Assembly: GCA_027493525.1 (NCBI GenBank)
Contig: JAOSKN010000001.1
Span: 1,426,001-1,490,000 of the forward strand
DNA: 64,000 nt
Origin: Planctomycetota bacterium
Lineage (GTDB): Bacteria > Planctomycetota > SZUA-567 > H5-PLA8
Reading direction: 5' to 3'
The translations under genes were made by a program, and so were the position numbers. Positions 15,528 through 22,825 of this stretch are shown one piece after another (within the stretch, counting starts at the first letter, position 1; each line of letters opens with the position of its first letter). Below the pieces are notes generated by a model. It saw only the letters and a program-made list of their open reading frames with translations, did not search any database and was not told the DNA's origin.

Positions 15528-16883
15528 ATGCGCGCACTTCGAACCGGACTCGCACGCCGCGCCGCGCCCGCGCCGCGTGCGGACTTTTTTCTTGGACCCA
15601 AAGTTAGCCTGGGCAAACTATGCGCCGCCCTGGCTTCCCTGCTCGTCGCCTCCCTCGCCGCGGCCGGCGAACCGGAGAGCGACTCGCGCAAGCACCACCA
15701 TCCCCACGGCGGCGCCGGCGAACCGCTCGCGACGCCCGACTACTGGAGCGGCGCGCACCTCACCGGAGACTGGAATGGCGCGCGCGCCTGGGCCGCCGAG
15801 CGCGGCCTGGAGTTCGAGATCGTGTACACCGGCGAGGTCATGGACAACGCCCGCGGCGGCGTCAATACCCGCGGCGCCGCCGAGTACATCGGCACGCCCG
15901 ACGTCATCGCCGATCTCTACCCCGAGCGCATGGGCGGCTGGCAAGGCGGGCAATTCCACTTCTGGTTCACCAACGTCCACGGCGCGGGGCTGACCGAACG
16001 CCACGCCGGCGACGCGCAGGTCCTCAGCAACCTCGAAACCGAGCCCTTCACCACGCTCTACGAGGCCTGGTACCGGCACGCCTGGTGGGACGACCGGTTC
16101 TGGATCAAGGTGGGCAAGTTCGACGCCAACATCGATTTCGCGGCCTCCGATTACGGCGGCGAGTTCATCGTCTCCTCGTTCGGCTTCCCGCCGATGATTC
16201 CCTTCGGCACGTACCCCAATACGGGGCTGGGCGCGGAAGCCGGGTTCCGCATCAACGCCTGGGCGGGCGTCCAGGCGCTCTTCCAGGACGGCGCGCCCAA
16301 CGATACGTCCGTCGGCGGCGGCAAGACGATGTTCGACGGCGAGGGCGGGCACGTTTCGATGTTCGAATTCCACTTCAGCCCGCCCTGGCTGCCCGAGCGG
16401 CTCCCGGGCACGCTCAAGCTCGGCGCCTGGCATCACAACGGCGACTTCGAGGAACTGACCTTCGCCCAGGATCCGCCCCCGGCCTTCTCGAGCAACTACG
16501 GCGCCTACGCGCTCTACGACCAGCGCCTGCTCAAGGAGCGCGACGATCCCGGCGACGAACAAGGCCTGGGCCTGTTCCTGCAGGCCGCCGTCGCCCCACA
16601 GGACCGCAACGAGATCGACCGCTACTTCGGGGCCGGGCTGGTCTATCGCGGCGCGCTGCCTTCGCGCGACGCGGACGTCGTGGGCTTCGGCGTCGCGCAC
16701 GCGCGGTTCAGCAACCGGCTGAACCGCACGCGCGCCGTGTTCGAGACCCAGTACGAGTTTTTCTATCGCGTGCAGGTGACTCCGTTCCTGTGGCTGCAAC
16801 CGCAGGCCGTGTACGTGCACCAGCCCTCGGGGGTCGAACGCGACGCCTTGGCGCTGGGGCTCCGGTTCGAGGTGAATTTCTGA
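15528..16883 (+). CDS. OprB-like porin of the metal-uptake locus
   Basis: 451-aa predicted outer-membrane beta-barrel. After the signal region, the sequence ATPDYWSGAHLTGDWNGARAWAAERGLEFEI is the N-terminal signature of OprB carbohydrate-selective porins. Alternating aromatic strands follow (FWIKVGKFDANIDFA, AEAGFRINAWAGVQALF) and the end ALGLRFEVNF has the terminal Phe typical of outer-membrane proteins. Just after the signal peptide there is a histidine cluster (KHHHPHGG). The ATG at 15528 has AGGGGA upstream, but a terminator-like hairpin and a DtxR-box-like operator lie inside the first 90 bases, so the true start could be later. Its neighbours suggest passage of metal or metal chelates, not sugars. 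Confidence 0.75.
   Translation: MRALRTGLARRAAPAPRADFFLGPKVSLGKLCAALASLLVASLAAAGEPESDSRKHHHPHGGAGEPLATPDYWSGAHLTGDWNGARAWAAERGLEFEIVYTGEVMDNARGGVNTRGAAEYIGTPDVIADLYPERMGGWQGGQFHFWFTNVHGAGLTERHAGDAQVLSNLETEPFTTLYEAWYRHAWWDDRFWIKVGKFDANIDFAASDYGGEFIVSSFGFPPMIPFGTYPNTGLGAEAGFRINAWAGVQALFQDGAPNDTSVGGGKTMFDGEGGHVSMFEFHFSPPWLPERLPGTLKLGAWHHNGDFEELTFAQDPPPAFSSNYGAYALYDQRLLKERDDPGDEQGLGLFLQAAVAPQDRNEIDRYFGAGLVYRGALPSRDADVVGFGVAHARFSNRLNRTRAVFETQYEFFYRVQVTPFLWLQPQAVYVHQPSGVERDALALGLRFEVNF
15602..15619 (+). promoter_or_regulatory. DtxR-box-like operator before the porin core
   Basis: AGTTAGCC-TG-GGCAAACT is an 18-bp palindrome with 7 of 8 paired positions, and it shares its left half exactly with the operator at 14945. 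A weak promoter (TTGGAC about 15592 and AACTAT about 15617) would place it between -35 and -10. A GC hairpin CGCACG/CGTGCG ending in six T (about 15551-15590) lies just before it and could terminate the regulator transcript. Confidence 0.6.
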
Positions 16884-16927
16884 ACGCGCCGCCGAGCGCG
16901 GGCGCGGAACCATGAGGAGGATTTCCG

Positions 16928-17809
16928 ATGTGGCGTAACCTGCCGTTCCTGGTCCTGGCCGCCTGCCTGGCGCTCGTACCCGCGCGGGCCGCGGAGAAGA
17001 AGCTGATCGTCTGCTCGACCACCCAAGTCGCCGACTTCACGCGCCAGGTCGTGGGCGACCGCGCCCGCGTCGCCTGCATCCTCGCGCCCGGCGCCGACCC
17101 GCACCTGTACGAGCCCAAGCCCGGCGACGCGAAGCTGGTCCAGCAGTGCGACCTCGTCATCCAGAACGGCCTGGGCCTGGAAGGCAAGAACTGGATGGCC
17201 AACCTGGCCCAGGACGCCGGCAAGCCCGTCGTCGCCGCCACCGCCGGCGTCAAGCCGCTGGTCCTGGACGAGCACGGCGCGACTCACGACGATCCGCACG
17301 CCTGGTTCGACCCGGTCAACGCCGCCGTCTACGTGAAGAACATCCTGGAGAGCGTCAGCAAGCTCGATCCCGACCACGCCGAGGAGTTCGCCGCGCGCGC
17401 CAAGCTCTACCTCCAGCACCTGCGCGTCCTCGATGCCTGGATCAAGGAGCAGTTCAACGCGATTCCAAAAGAGCAGCGCATCCTGGTCACGAGCCACGAC
17501 GCGTTCAACTACTTCTGCCAAGCCTACGGCTTCCGCAACCAGGCTCCCGCGGGCTGGACGACCGAAGGGGAGATCACGCCCGAGCAGCGGCAGAAGGTGG
17601 TCGCCTCGATCGCCAGCTTCGGCGTCAAGTCGATCTTCGTCGAGACCAGCGTCAACCCGAAGACGATCCAGGACATCGCCAGGGACGCCGGCGTGAAGGT
17701 CGGCGGGGAGTTGTACTCGGACTCGATGGGTCCCGCGGGCTCGGCGGGCGAGGAGTACCTCGGGATGATGCGCGAGAACGTCCTCACCATCCTCCACGCG
17801 CTGAAATAG
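16928..17809 (+). CDS. Metal ABC transporter substrate-binding protein (ZnuA/TroA/MntC type)
   Basis: 293-aa periplasmic protein of the cluster A-I family that captures Zn2+, Mn2+ or Fe2+. The signal peptide MWRNLPFLVLAACLALVPARAAE precedes the mature chain. The four expected ligand sites are visible: His in GADPHLYEP, His in DDPHAWFDP, Glu in IFVETSVNP and Asp in LYSDSMGP. The long charged His-rich loop of ZnuA is missing (only LDEHGATHDD), which leans towards Mn or Fe, although not decisively. It is followed at 18 bases by an unknown gene and then by the ATPase and permease; AGGAGGA precedes its start. Confidence 0.9.
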   Translation: MWRNLPFLVLAACLALVPARAAEKKLIVCSTTQVADFTRQVVGDRARVACILAPGADPHLYEPKPGDAKLVQQCDLVIQNGLGLEGKNWMANLAQDAGKPVVAATAGVKPLVLDEHGATHDDPHAWFDPVNAAVYVKNILESVSKLDPDHAEEFAARAKLYLQHLRVLDAWIKEQFNAIPKEQRILVTSHDAFNYFCQAYGFRNQAPAGWTTEGEITPEQRQKVVASIASFGVKSIFVETSVNPKTIQDIARDAGVKVGGELYSDSMGPAGSAGEEYLGMMRENVLTILHALK

Positions 17810-17827
17810 GCAACGGCGGGACGAACC

Positions 17828-18361
17828 ATGCGTATCGTGCTGGCCATCGCCATCTGGGCGCTCTGCGTGGGCGGGGTCCGGCTGTACCTCGCCCACCGCG
17901 ACGAGAACCGCCCGGCTGCTCCGCCGGCCTTCGAACGCCGCGAGGCGCCGGGCGCCTACGCGCTGGAACTCACGACGACCTTCGGCTGGCGGCCGCAGTC
18001 GGCGGAGCCGGATCCGTTCTCGCTCTCCGGGGAACCCGAGGCGCCGACCCCGCCCTTGCGCGTGCAGCTCGATGGCCGGGAGATCCTGGCCTGGACGCGG
18101 GAACTTAAGCCCGGCGAACCCGTCCGCGCCGCGGACATCCAGGGCGTGAAGACCGGCAAGAACGAGTTCTTCATCCGCGCGCTCCCGCAAGGCGAGCACG
18201 CCGGCGCCCGCCATGCCGTTCGCGTGCGCCTCTTCCGCGACGAGCGCCCGCTGGCCGACCGCACCTTCTGGACCGAGGGCGCGCTGGGGCTGGCGGAAAC
18301 GGTGAGCATCGAAGTCGAACCGGAACCGCGCGCTCCAGGGGAAGCCGAACATGCCCACTGA
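17828..18361 (+). CDS. Membrane-anchored protein of unknown function in the metal-transport operon
   Basis: 177 aa with an N-terminal signal anchor (MRIVLAIAIWALCVGGVRLYLA) and a soluble beta-rich remainder (LRVQLDGREILAWTRELKPGEPVRAADIQGVKTGKNEFFIRALP; HAVRVRLFRDERPLADRTFW). The end is His/Glu-rich (GEAEHAH). No family is recognised. It ends inside the ATPase gene (11-base overlap), so translational coupling is likely. Position suggests an accessory periplasmic part of the transporter. The overlap and operon place are seen; the role is inference. Confidence 0.7.
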   Translation: MRIVLAIAIWALCVGGVRLYLAHRDENRPAAPPAFERREAPGAYALELTTTFGWRPQSAEPDPFSLSGEPEAPTPPLRVQLDGREILAWTRELKPGEPVRAADIQGVKTGKNEFFIRALPQGEHAGARHAVRVRLFRDERPLADRTFWTEGALGLAETVSIEVEPEPRAPGEAEHAH

Positions 18362-19166
18362 GCTGCGGCTCGATCCGGCGCCGAGCACCGACCCGCCGAA
18401 GCCCGAGGCCCCGGCGCTGGAGGTCGAACATCTCACCGTCAGCTACGGCCCCAAGCCCGCGCTCCTCGACGTGACCCTTTCGGTGCGGCACGGGCAGCTC
18501 GTGGGGATCATCGGCCCCAACGGCGCGGGCAAGTCCACCTTCATCAAGGCGGTGCTGGGCTTCGTGCCCTCCGATTTCGGGAGCGTGAGGGTGCTGGGCA
18601 CGCCGGCGCGCGAGGCCAAGGGCAAGGTCGCCTACGTCCCGCAGCGCGGGAGCGTGGACTGGGATTTCCCGATCTCCGTGCGCGAGGTGGTGATGATGGG
18701 CCGCTACGGGCGCATTCCGTTCTGGCGCGATCCGGGCCCCGAGGACCGCGAGGCCGTAAGCTACGCGCTGGAGACGGTGCGAATGTCGGAGTTCGCGGAC
18801 CGGCAGATCGGGCAGCTCTCGGGCGGGCAGCAGCAGCGCGTCTTCATGGCCCGCGCCCTGGCGCAGGCCGGGCAGATCCTGCTGCTCGACGAACCCTTCG
18901 CCGGCGTGGACGCCGCGACCGAGCGCGCGCTGCTGGACGTCCTGCGCCGCGCCAAGCAGGACGGGCGCACGCTGCTCGTCGTCCACCACGACCTCGTCAG
19001 CGCGGGAGAGTACTTCGACGAGCTGATCCTGCTCAAGCAGCGGCTGGTCGCTTACGGGCCGCCCGAGCACGTGCTGCGCGAGGACCTCCTGACCGAGGTC
19101 TACGAGGGCAAGCTCAAGGCCTTTAGCGTGCTGCGCGCGCGCGACGCCGCGGGGTACGAAGGATAA
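18351..19166 (+). CDS. Metal ABC transporter ATP-binding protein (ZnuC/MntB type)
   Basis: 271-aa ABC ATPase. Walker A GPNGAGKST, Q-loop in YVPQRGSVDWDFPI, signature LSGGQQQRV, Walker B ILLLDEPFAG and H-loop VVHHD are all intact. The Q-loop region 'RGSVDWDFPISVREVVMMGRYG' is characteristic of the manganese/zinc/iron cluster-A ATPases. It drives import through the permease encoded next, 31 bases downstream. Confidence 0.93.
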   Translation: MPTELRLDPAPSTDPPKPEAPALEVEHLTVSYGPKPALLDVTLSVRHGQLVGIIGPNGAGKSTFIKAVLGFVPSDFGSVRVLGTPAREAKGKVAYVPQRGSVDWDFPISVREVVMMGRYGRIPFWRDPGPEDREAVSYALETVRMSEFADRQIGQLSGGQQQRVFMARALAQAGQILLLDEPFAGVDAATERALLDVLRRAKQDGRTLLVVHHDLVSAGEYFDELILLKQRLVAYGPPEHVLREDLLTEVYEGKLKAFSVLRARDAAGYEG

Positions 19167-19197
19167 GGAGGCGCGGCTTGCCCGCGCCCGCGAAGCC

Positions 19198-20733
19198 ATG
19201 AACGAGCTGCTCCGTTTCTTTGCCGCCCCGTTCGAATTCCCCTGGTTCGGGAAGGCGGTGCTGGCCGGGAGCCTGGTGGCGATCGTCTGCTCGGTCGTCG
19301 GCTGCCTGGTGATCCTGCGCCGCATGGCGTTCCTCGGCGACGCGCTCTCCCACGCCATGATCGCCGGCGTGGGCGCGGGCTACCTGTTCATGAAGGTGGT
19401 CTTCGGCTACAAGGCCCACGCGCTGGGGATGCTGCTGGGCGCGCTCATCTCGGCCGTCCTGACGGTGCTGCTGATCAATTTCGTCTCGCGTTCGTCGCGG
19501 ATCAAGCAGGACGCCTCCATCGGGATCATGTACTGCTTTATCTTCGCCGCCGGGCTGGTCCTGGTGACGCGCTTCCAGGACCTGATCCACATCCACGTGC
19601 AGCACTTCCTGGTGGGGGACGTGCTGAGCGTGGCGGACGAGGACCTGAAACTGACGAGCTACGTCGCGGCGCTGGTGCTCTCGATGGTGCTCGTCTTTTT
19701 CCGGCATTTCCAGATCACGAGCTTCGATCCGATCATGGCCGCCTCGCTGGGCTTTCCCGTGGGGCTGCTCGACTACGCCTTCACGCTCTGCGTCTCGCTG
19801 GTGGTGGTCAGCGCGATCAGCATGGTGGGCGTGATCCTGGTGGTGGGGCTCCTGATCACGCCCGCGGCGACGGCCTACCTGCTCACCGACCGGCTGCAGC
19901 GGATGATGGGCCTGGCCGCGCTCTTCGGCGTCACCAGCGTCGTCGGGGGGCTGTACTTGGGCGTGGCGCTGAACAGTTCGGGCGGCGGCGCGATCATGGT
20001 CTTCTGCTCGCTGCAATTCCTCGCCGTGCTGGTCGCGGCGCCGCGCTACGGGCTGCTGGGCGGCTGGCTGCGCCGGCGGCGCATGATCCCCCAGGACCTG
20101 ATGGAAGACATCCTCCGCGCGGTGCTGAAGGGCGGCGGCGAAGTGAAGTCGGCGCAGGTCGGCGCGCAGTTGCCCCACCCCGGCGCCTCGGTCTCGCGCG
20201 CGCTCGCGATCATGGCCGGCGACGGGCTGCTCCGCGAGAACCAGGGCGCCTATGCGCTGACCGAACAGGGGCTCGACCACGCCAAGCGCGTCATGCGCGC
20301 GCACCGGCTCTGGGAAACCTACCTGCAACGCGTCGGCACCCCGGCCAGCGAACTCGACGCGCGCGCCCATACGCTCGAGCACATCTACGAGGAAGAGGCG
20401 ATGGACTACCTCGACCACAAGCTCGGCCATCCGCTCACCGATCCCCACGGCAGCGAGATCCCCGCCGACTTCGTGCATCTGGAGAGCGGCCTGCCCGTGA
20501 TGCTCAGCCTGCTGCGCCGGGGCCAGCAGGCCCGCGTCGTGGCGCTCCGCCGCCCCGCCGAAGACGCCGGGCTGAAGCCCGGCGACCGCCTCGTCATGAC
20601 CGGCCGGCAAGGCGACGGGAAGGTCTGGGGCGTGCGCCGCCAGGACGGGCAGGAACTGAAGCTCGACCACGCCGCCGCCGACGCGGTCCTCGTCGAAGTG
20701 GTCCGCGAAGAACCGCGGCCGCCGCAAGCCTGA
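19198..20733 (+). CDS. Metal ABC permease fused to a DtxR-like and a FeoA-like domain
   Basis: 511 aa. Residues 1 to about 290 form an ABC-3 permease with about 8 helices and the motifs RRMAFLGDALSHAMIAGV and GVILVVGLLITPAATAYLL. From about residue 298 it becomes soluble: a winged helix (QDLMEDILRAVLKGGG...VSRALAIMAGDGLLRENQGAYALTEQG), then a DtxR metal/dimer region (RAHRLWETYLQRVG...AHTLEHIYEEEAMDYLDHKLGHPLTDPHGSEIP), then a FeoA/SH3-like region (about 430-505, with GLKPGDRLVM). The cytoplasmic tail would let metal state be sensed at the transporter. Such permease-DtxR fusions are known in databases for some phyla, but what the tail does is not established as far as I know. Confidence 0.9.
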   Translation: MNELLRFFAAPFEFPWFGKAVLAGSLVAIVCSVVGCLVILRRMAFLGDALSHAMIAGVGAGYLFMKVVFGYKAHALGMLLGALISAVLTVLLINFVSRSSRIKQDASIGIMYCFIFAAGLVLVTRFQDLIHIHVQHFLVGDVLSVADEDLKLTSYVAALVLSMVLVFFRHFQITSFDPIMAASLGFPVGLLDYAFTLCVSLVVVSAISMVGVILVVGLLITPAATAYLLTDRLQRMMGLAALFGVTSVVGGLYLGVALNSSGGGAIMVFCSLQFLAVLVAAPRYGLLGGWLRRRRMIPQDLMEDILRAVLKGGGEVKSAQVGAQLPHPGASVSRALAIMAGDGLLRENQGAYALTEQGLDHAKRVMRAHRLWETYLQRVGTPASELDARAHTLEHIYEEEAMDYLDHKLGHPLTDPHGSEIPADFVHLESGLPVMLSLLRRGQQARVVALRRPAEDAGLKPGDRLVMTGRQGDGKVWGVRRQDGQELKLDHAAADAVLVEVVREEPRPPQA

Positions 20734-20795
20734 GCGGCAGCCCGCCGGCCACGCGGTTGCCCGTCGCGCTCCTTCAGGACGATTCCAGGATGGAA

Positions 20796-21728
20796 CTACG
20801 GGCTCAGGTCGCTGACGGGCGGCAGGGCATCGGGCGCGCGAGGCGTGAAGTAGAACGGGTCGTCGCCCACGATGCGCGGCGGCGCGACGCTCACCCCGGG
20901 CAGGCTGGGGACGTTGGGCGTGGAGCCCGCCACCGGCGTGCCGGGCACGACCGGAGGATGCAGTTCGATGTCCTCGTCCGGATGCGGATCGTCGCCATCG
21001 AAGTAGGGAATGTTGCTGAGCAGCACATCGAGGTCTTTCTCGTCCGCCTGCTCGCCCACCGGCTCCGCGCCGTCATGGTCGCAGCACTTTTTCTGATCGC
21101 GCGGGCGCTTGAGTTCCACGAGGGATTCCTCGTGCGCCAGACACCAGCACTCCATCTCGCCGACGATCAGCACCAAGCGCGAGCAACCGCGCCGCCCCAC
21201 CTGCCGGGGCTCCTCGTGCTTCAGGACGAACGAGGAAGGCATCAGCGTCCGGCCCATCAATGCCGTCGTGCGGACCGAGAACCCGCCCGCGTGCGCGACC
21301 TTGCTGGTCTTCACGCGGATCGTGCCGTGGTAGAGCGTCAACAAGGTCCGCACGCCGCGCGAGGTGATAACCCGTTCGGTCAGGTTCAAGCGCGTGCCGG
21401 GACCCAGCACCAGAAGGCTGCCGTCCATCAATTCGATCTGCGCGGTGGTCTGGGAATCCGTGAGCAGCGTGTCCTGCGGCCGAATGTGCTCGCCCACCTG
21501 GACCGGTTCGGCCTTGCTGGTACCACGGCGCTGCACCTGGAGCTTCGGTTTGCCCAACGAAGCGACGACTTGGCCTTCCTTTTTCTCGACTTCAGGGTTG
21601 GCGATGATGGTCGTGACCCAGCCATCCGTGAGCGGGATGTCTGTGGGTCGTACTCGTGAAGGCACGGGCTCTTGCGCCCAAGTGGAGGCGGCAGCAAGTG
21701 CCAGGATTAGAACAAGGTGCGCCCTCAT
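20796..21728 (-). CDS. Secreted FecR-domain-like protein
   Basis: 310 aa with a signal peptide (MRAHLVLILALAAASTWAQ). The middle (about residues 80-155: GEHIRPQDTLLTDSQTTAQIELMDGSLLVLGPGTRLNLTE...LLTLYHGTIRVKTSK...FSVRTTALMGRT) matches the FecR fold, with threshold 'l..G..i..ds.t.a.l.l.dGs.i.l...s.l' and 'l..G.i.v.......f.v.T....v.GT'. A cysteine-containing stretch (MECWC, KKCCDHDG) and a proline-rich acidic tail follow. No sigma factor or receptor gene is adjacent, so a structural role is as likely as signalling. The longer frame upstream to 21914 has no family-like residues. Confidence 0.75.
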   Translation of the reverse strand: MRAHLVLILALAAASTWAQEPVPSRVRPTDIPLTDGWVTTIIANPEVEKKEGQVVASLGKPKLQVQRRGTSKAEPVQVGEHIRPQDTLLTDSQTTAQIELMDGSLLVLGPGTRLNLTERVITSRGVRTLLTLYHGTIRVKTSKVAHAGGFSVRTTALMGRTLMPSSFVLKHEEPRQVGRRGCSRLVLIVGEMECWCLAHEESLVELKRPRDQKKCCDHDGAEPVGEQADEKDLDVLLSNIPYFDGDDPHPDEDIELHPPVVPGTPVAGSTPNVPSLPGVSVAPPRIVGDDPFYFTPRAPDALPPVSDLSP

Positions 21729-22029
21729 GATGCTGATCTCATCCCCCACCTGACGCGCAATGCGCCGCTTTTCGTATTTCGCCAATCTTATAGCGCACAT
21801 TGAGTCTCCATAAAGTACATTCTTCGTCAGTTCTTCACTCTCATGAAGCTTACTGGCAAAGGCCGAGCCAACTATAACTTGAGACCATTCTGTTGCTTCG
21901 GCCAACAAGCGCAACGCCTTTAGAGACGCACACGAGCATGTAAATTGCTCATTTGTAGTGTAGAAGTTATGTTTAGGCCTAGATTCATGTCATCTTGACA
22001 TGATTTGGTTCATAGGATAGGATCCCGAC
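21729..22029. other. AT-richer divergent spacer between the FecR-like gene and fmdB
   Basis: About 300 bases, clearly less GC-rich than the surroundings. Its right end contains the fmdB promoter (21986-22023). No gene is supported; the open frame on the minus strand here is the N-terminal extension of the FecR-like gene and lacks a signal peptide. Confidence 0.55.
21986..22023 (+). promoter_or_regulatory. Palindromic promoter of the FmdB gene, probably leaderless
   Basis: CATGTCA-TCT-TGACATG (21986-22002) is a perfect 7-bp dyad that contains the -35 box TTGACA (21995-22000). A -10 box TAGGAT (22018-22023) follows at 17-base spacing. The predicted start of transcription, 6-7 bases on, coincides with the ATG at 22030, and no ribosome-binding site exists. 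Confidence 0.6.
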
Positions 22030-22338
22030 ATGCCCACCTACGCCTACATGTGCTCCCATTGTGGCCATGAATTCGAGAAGTTCGAGAGCATCAAGGCCAA
22101 GCCGAGCAGCGCCTGCCCATCCTGCAACAAGAAGAAGGCCAAGCGCCAGATCAGCGGCGGGGCGGGATTCCTCTTTAAGGGCAACGGGTTCTATACCACC
22201 GATTACCGCTCCTCGTCCTATAAGGAGTCGGCCAAGAAGGACTCGTCGAGTTCCTCGTCCACCTCGACCGCGCCGTCCGGTGGATCGTGCGGTTCGAGCG
22301 CCTGCTCGGGCGGAACCTGCGCCGGCGCCAAGTCCTGA
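22030..22338 (+). CDS. FmdB/CxxC-type zinc-ribbon regulatory protein
   Basis: 102 aa. The start MPTYAYMCSHCGHEFEKFESIKAKPSSACPSCNKKKAKRQISGGAGFLFKGNGFYTTDY matches the FmdB_1 zinc-ribbon family closely: two CxxC pairs, then the GxGFYxTDY motif. The tail is serine-rich and ends in cysteines (SCGSSACSGGTCAGAKS). Members are annotated as putative regulators, but their exact role is unsettled. Confidence 0.88.
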   Translation: MPTYAYMCSHCGHEFEKFESIKAKPSSACPSCNKKKAKRQISGGAGFLFKGNGFYTTDYRSSSYKESAKKDSSSSSSTSTAPSGGSCGSSACSGGTCAGAKS

Positions 22339-22342
22339 CGCC

Positions 22343-22825
22343 TCACTCGATCGGAAAGCCGGCCTGCTTGTAGCCTTCCCAACCTCCGGCGAAGACCTTG
22401 GCGCCCGGGTAGCCGCGCGCCTCCAGCATCTCCACGACCCGGTCGGCGCTCATGCACTGCGCGCTGTCGCAGAGCACCACCACCAGCCGGGCCGACTGAA
22501 GATACAGCATCAGTTCGGGCATCCGCGCGTCGAGGTCTTCGGGCGTGACGGCGACGCTGCCGGACGGCCGGCCTTGGGCGTGGAGGCGTTCCGCGCGCGC
22601 GTCCAGGAGCAGGACGCCTCCGCGGGTCGCTTCGGCGGCGTACTCGGCCGGTTCGATGCGCGGCGCGCCTTCGGCCACGCGCCCCGGACCGCTCGGATCG
22701 AGGATCGGGACCGGCCGGCTGGAGAGCGCGTTGGTGGCCAGGCCCAGCACGCCCGCGAGCGCGACCAGCGCGAGCGCGCGGAGCAGGTCGCCGCGCCAGG
22801 AAGCCGCGGCCGGATCCGCGTTCAA
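22343..22825 (-). CDS. Membrane-anchored rhodanese-domain protein
   Basis: 160 aa. One N-terminal helix (LLRALALVALAGVLGLATNAL) anchors a periplasmic rhodanese-like domain (about residues 55-160) with GGVLLLDARAERLHAQGRPSGSVAV and the active-site loop VVLCDSAQCMSADRVVEMLEARGYPGAKVFAGGWEGY. The cysteine of the loop is present. Rhodaneses shuttle sulfur; the anchor suggests a periplasmic redox or sulfur role. It shares the bases ATGA with the DUF1573 gene before it, so the two are translationally coupled. Confidence 0.85.
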   Translation of the reverse strand: MNADPAAASWRGDLLRALALVALAGVLGLATNALSSRPVPILDPSGPGRVAEGAPRIEPAEYAAEATRGGVLLLDARAERLHAQGRPSGSVAVTPEDLDARMPELMLYLQSARLVVVLCDSAQCMSADRVVEMLEARGYPGAKVFAGGWEGYKQAGFPIE

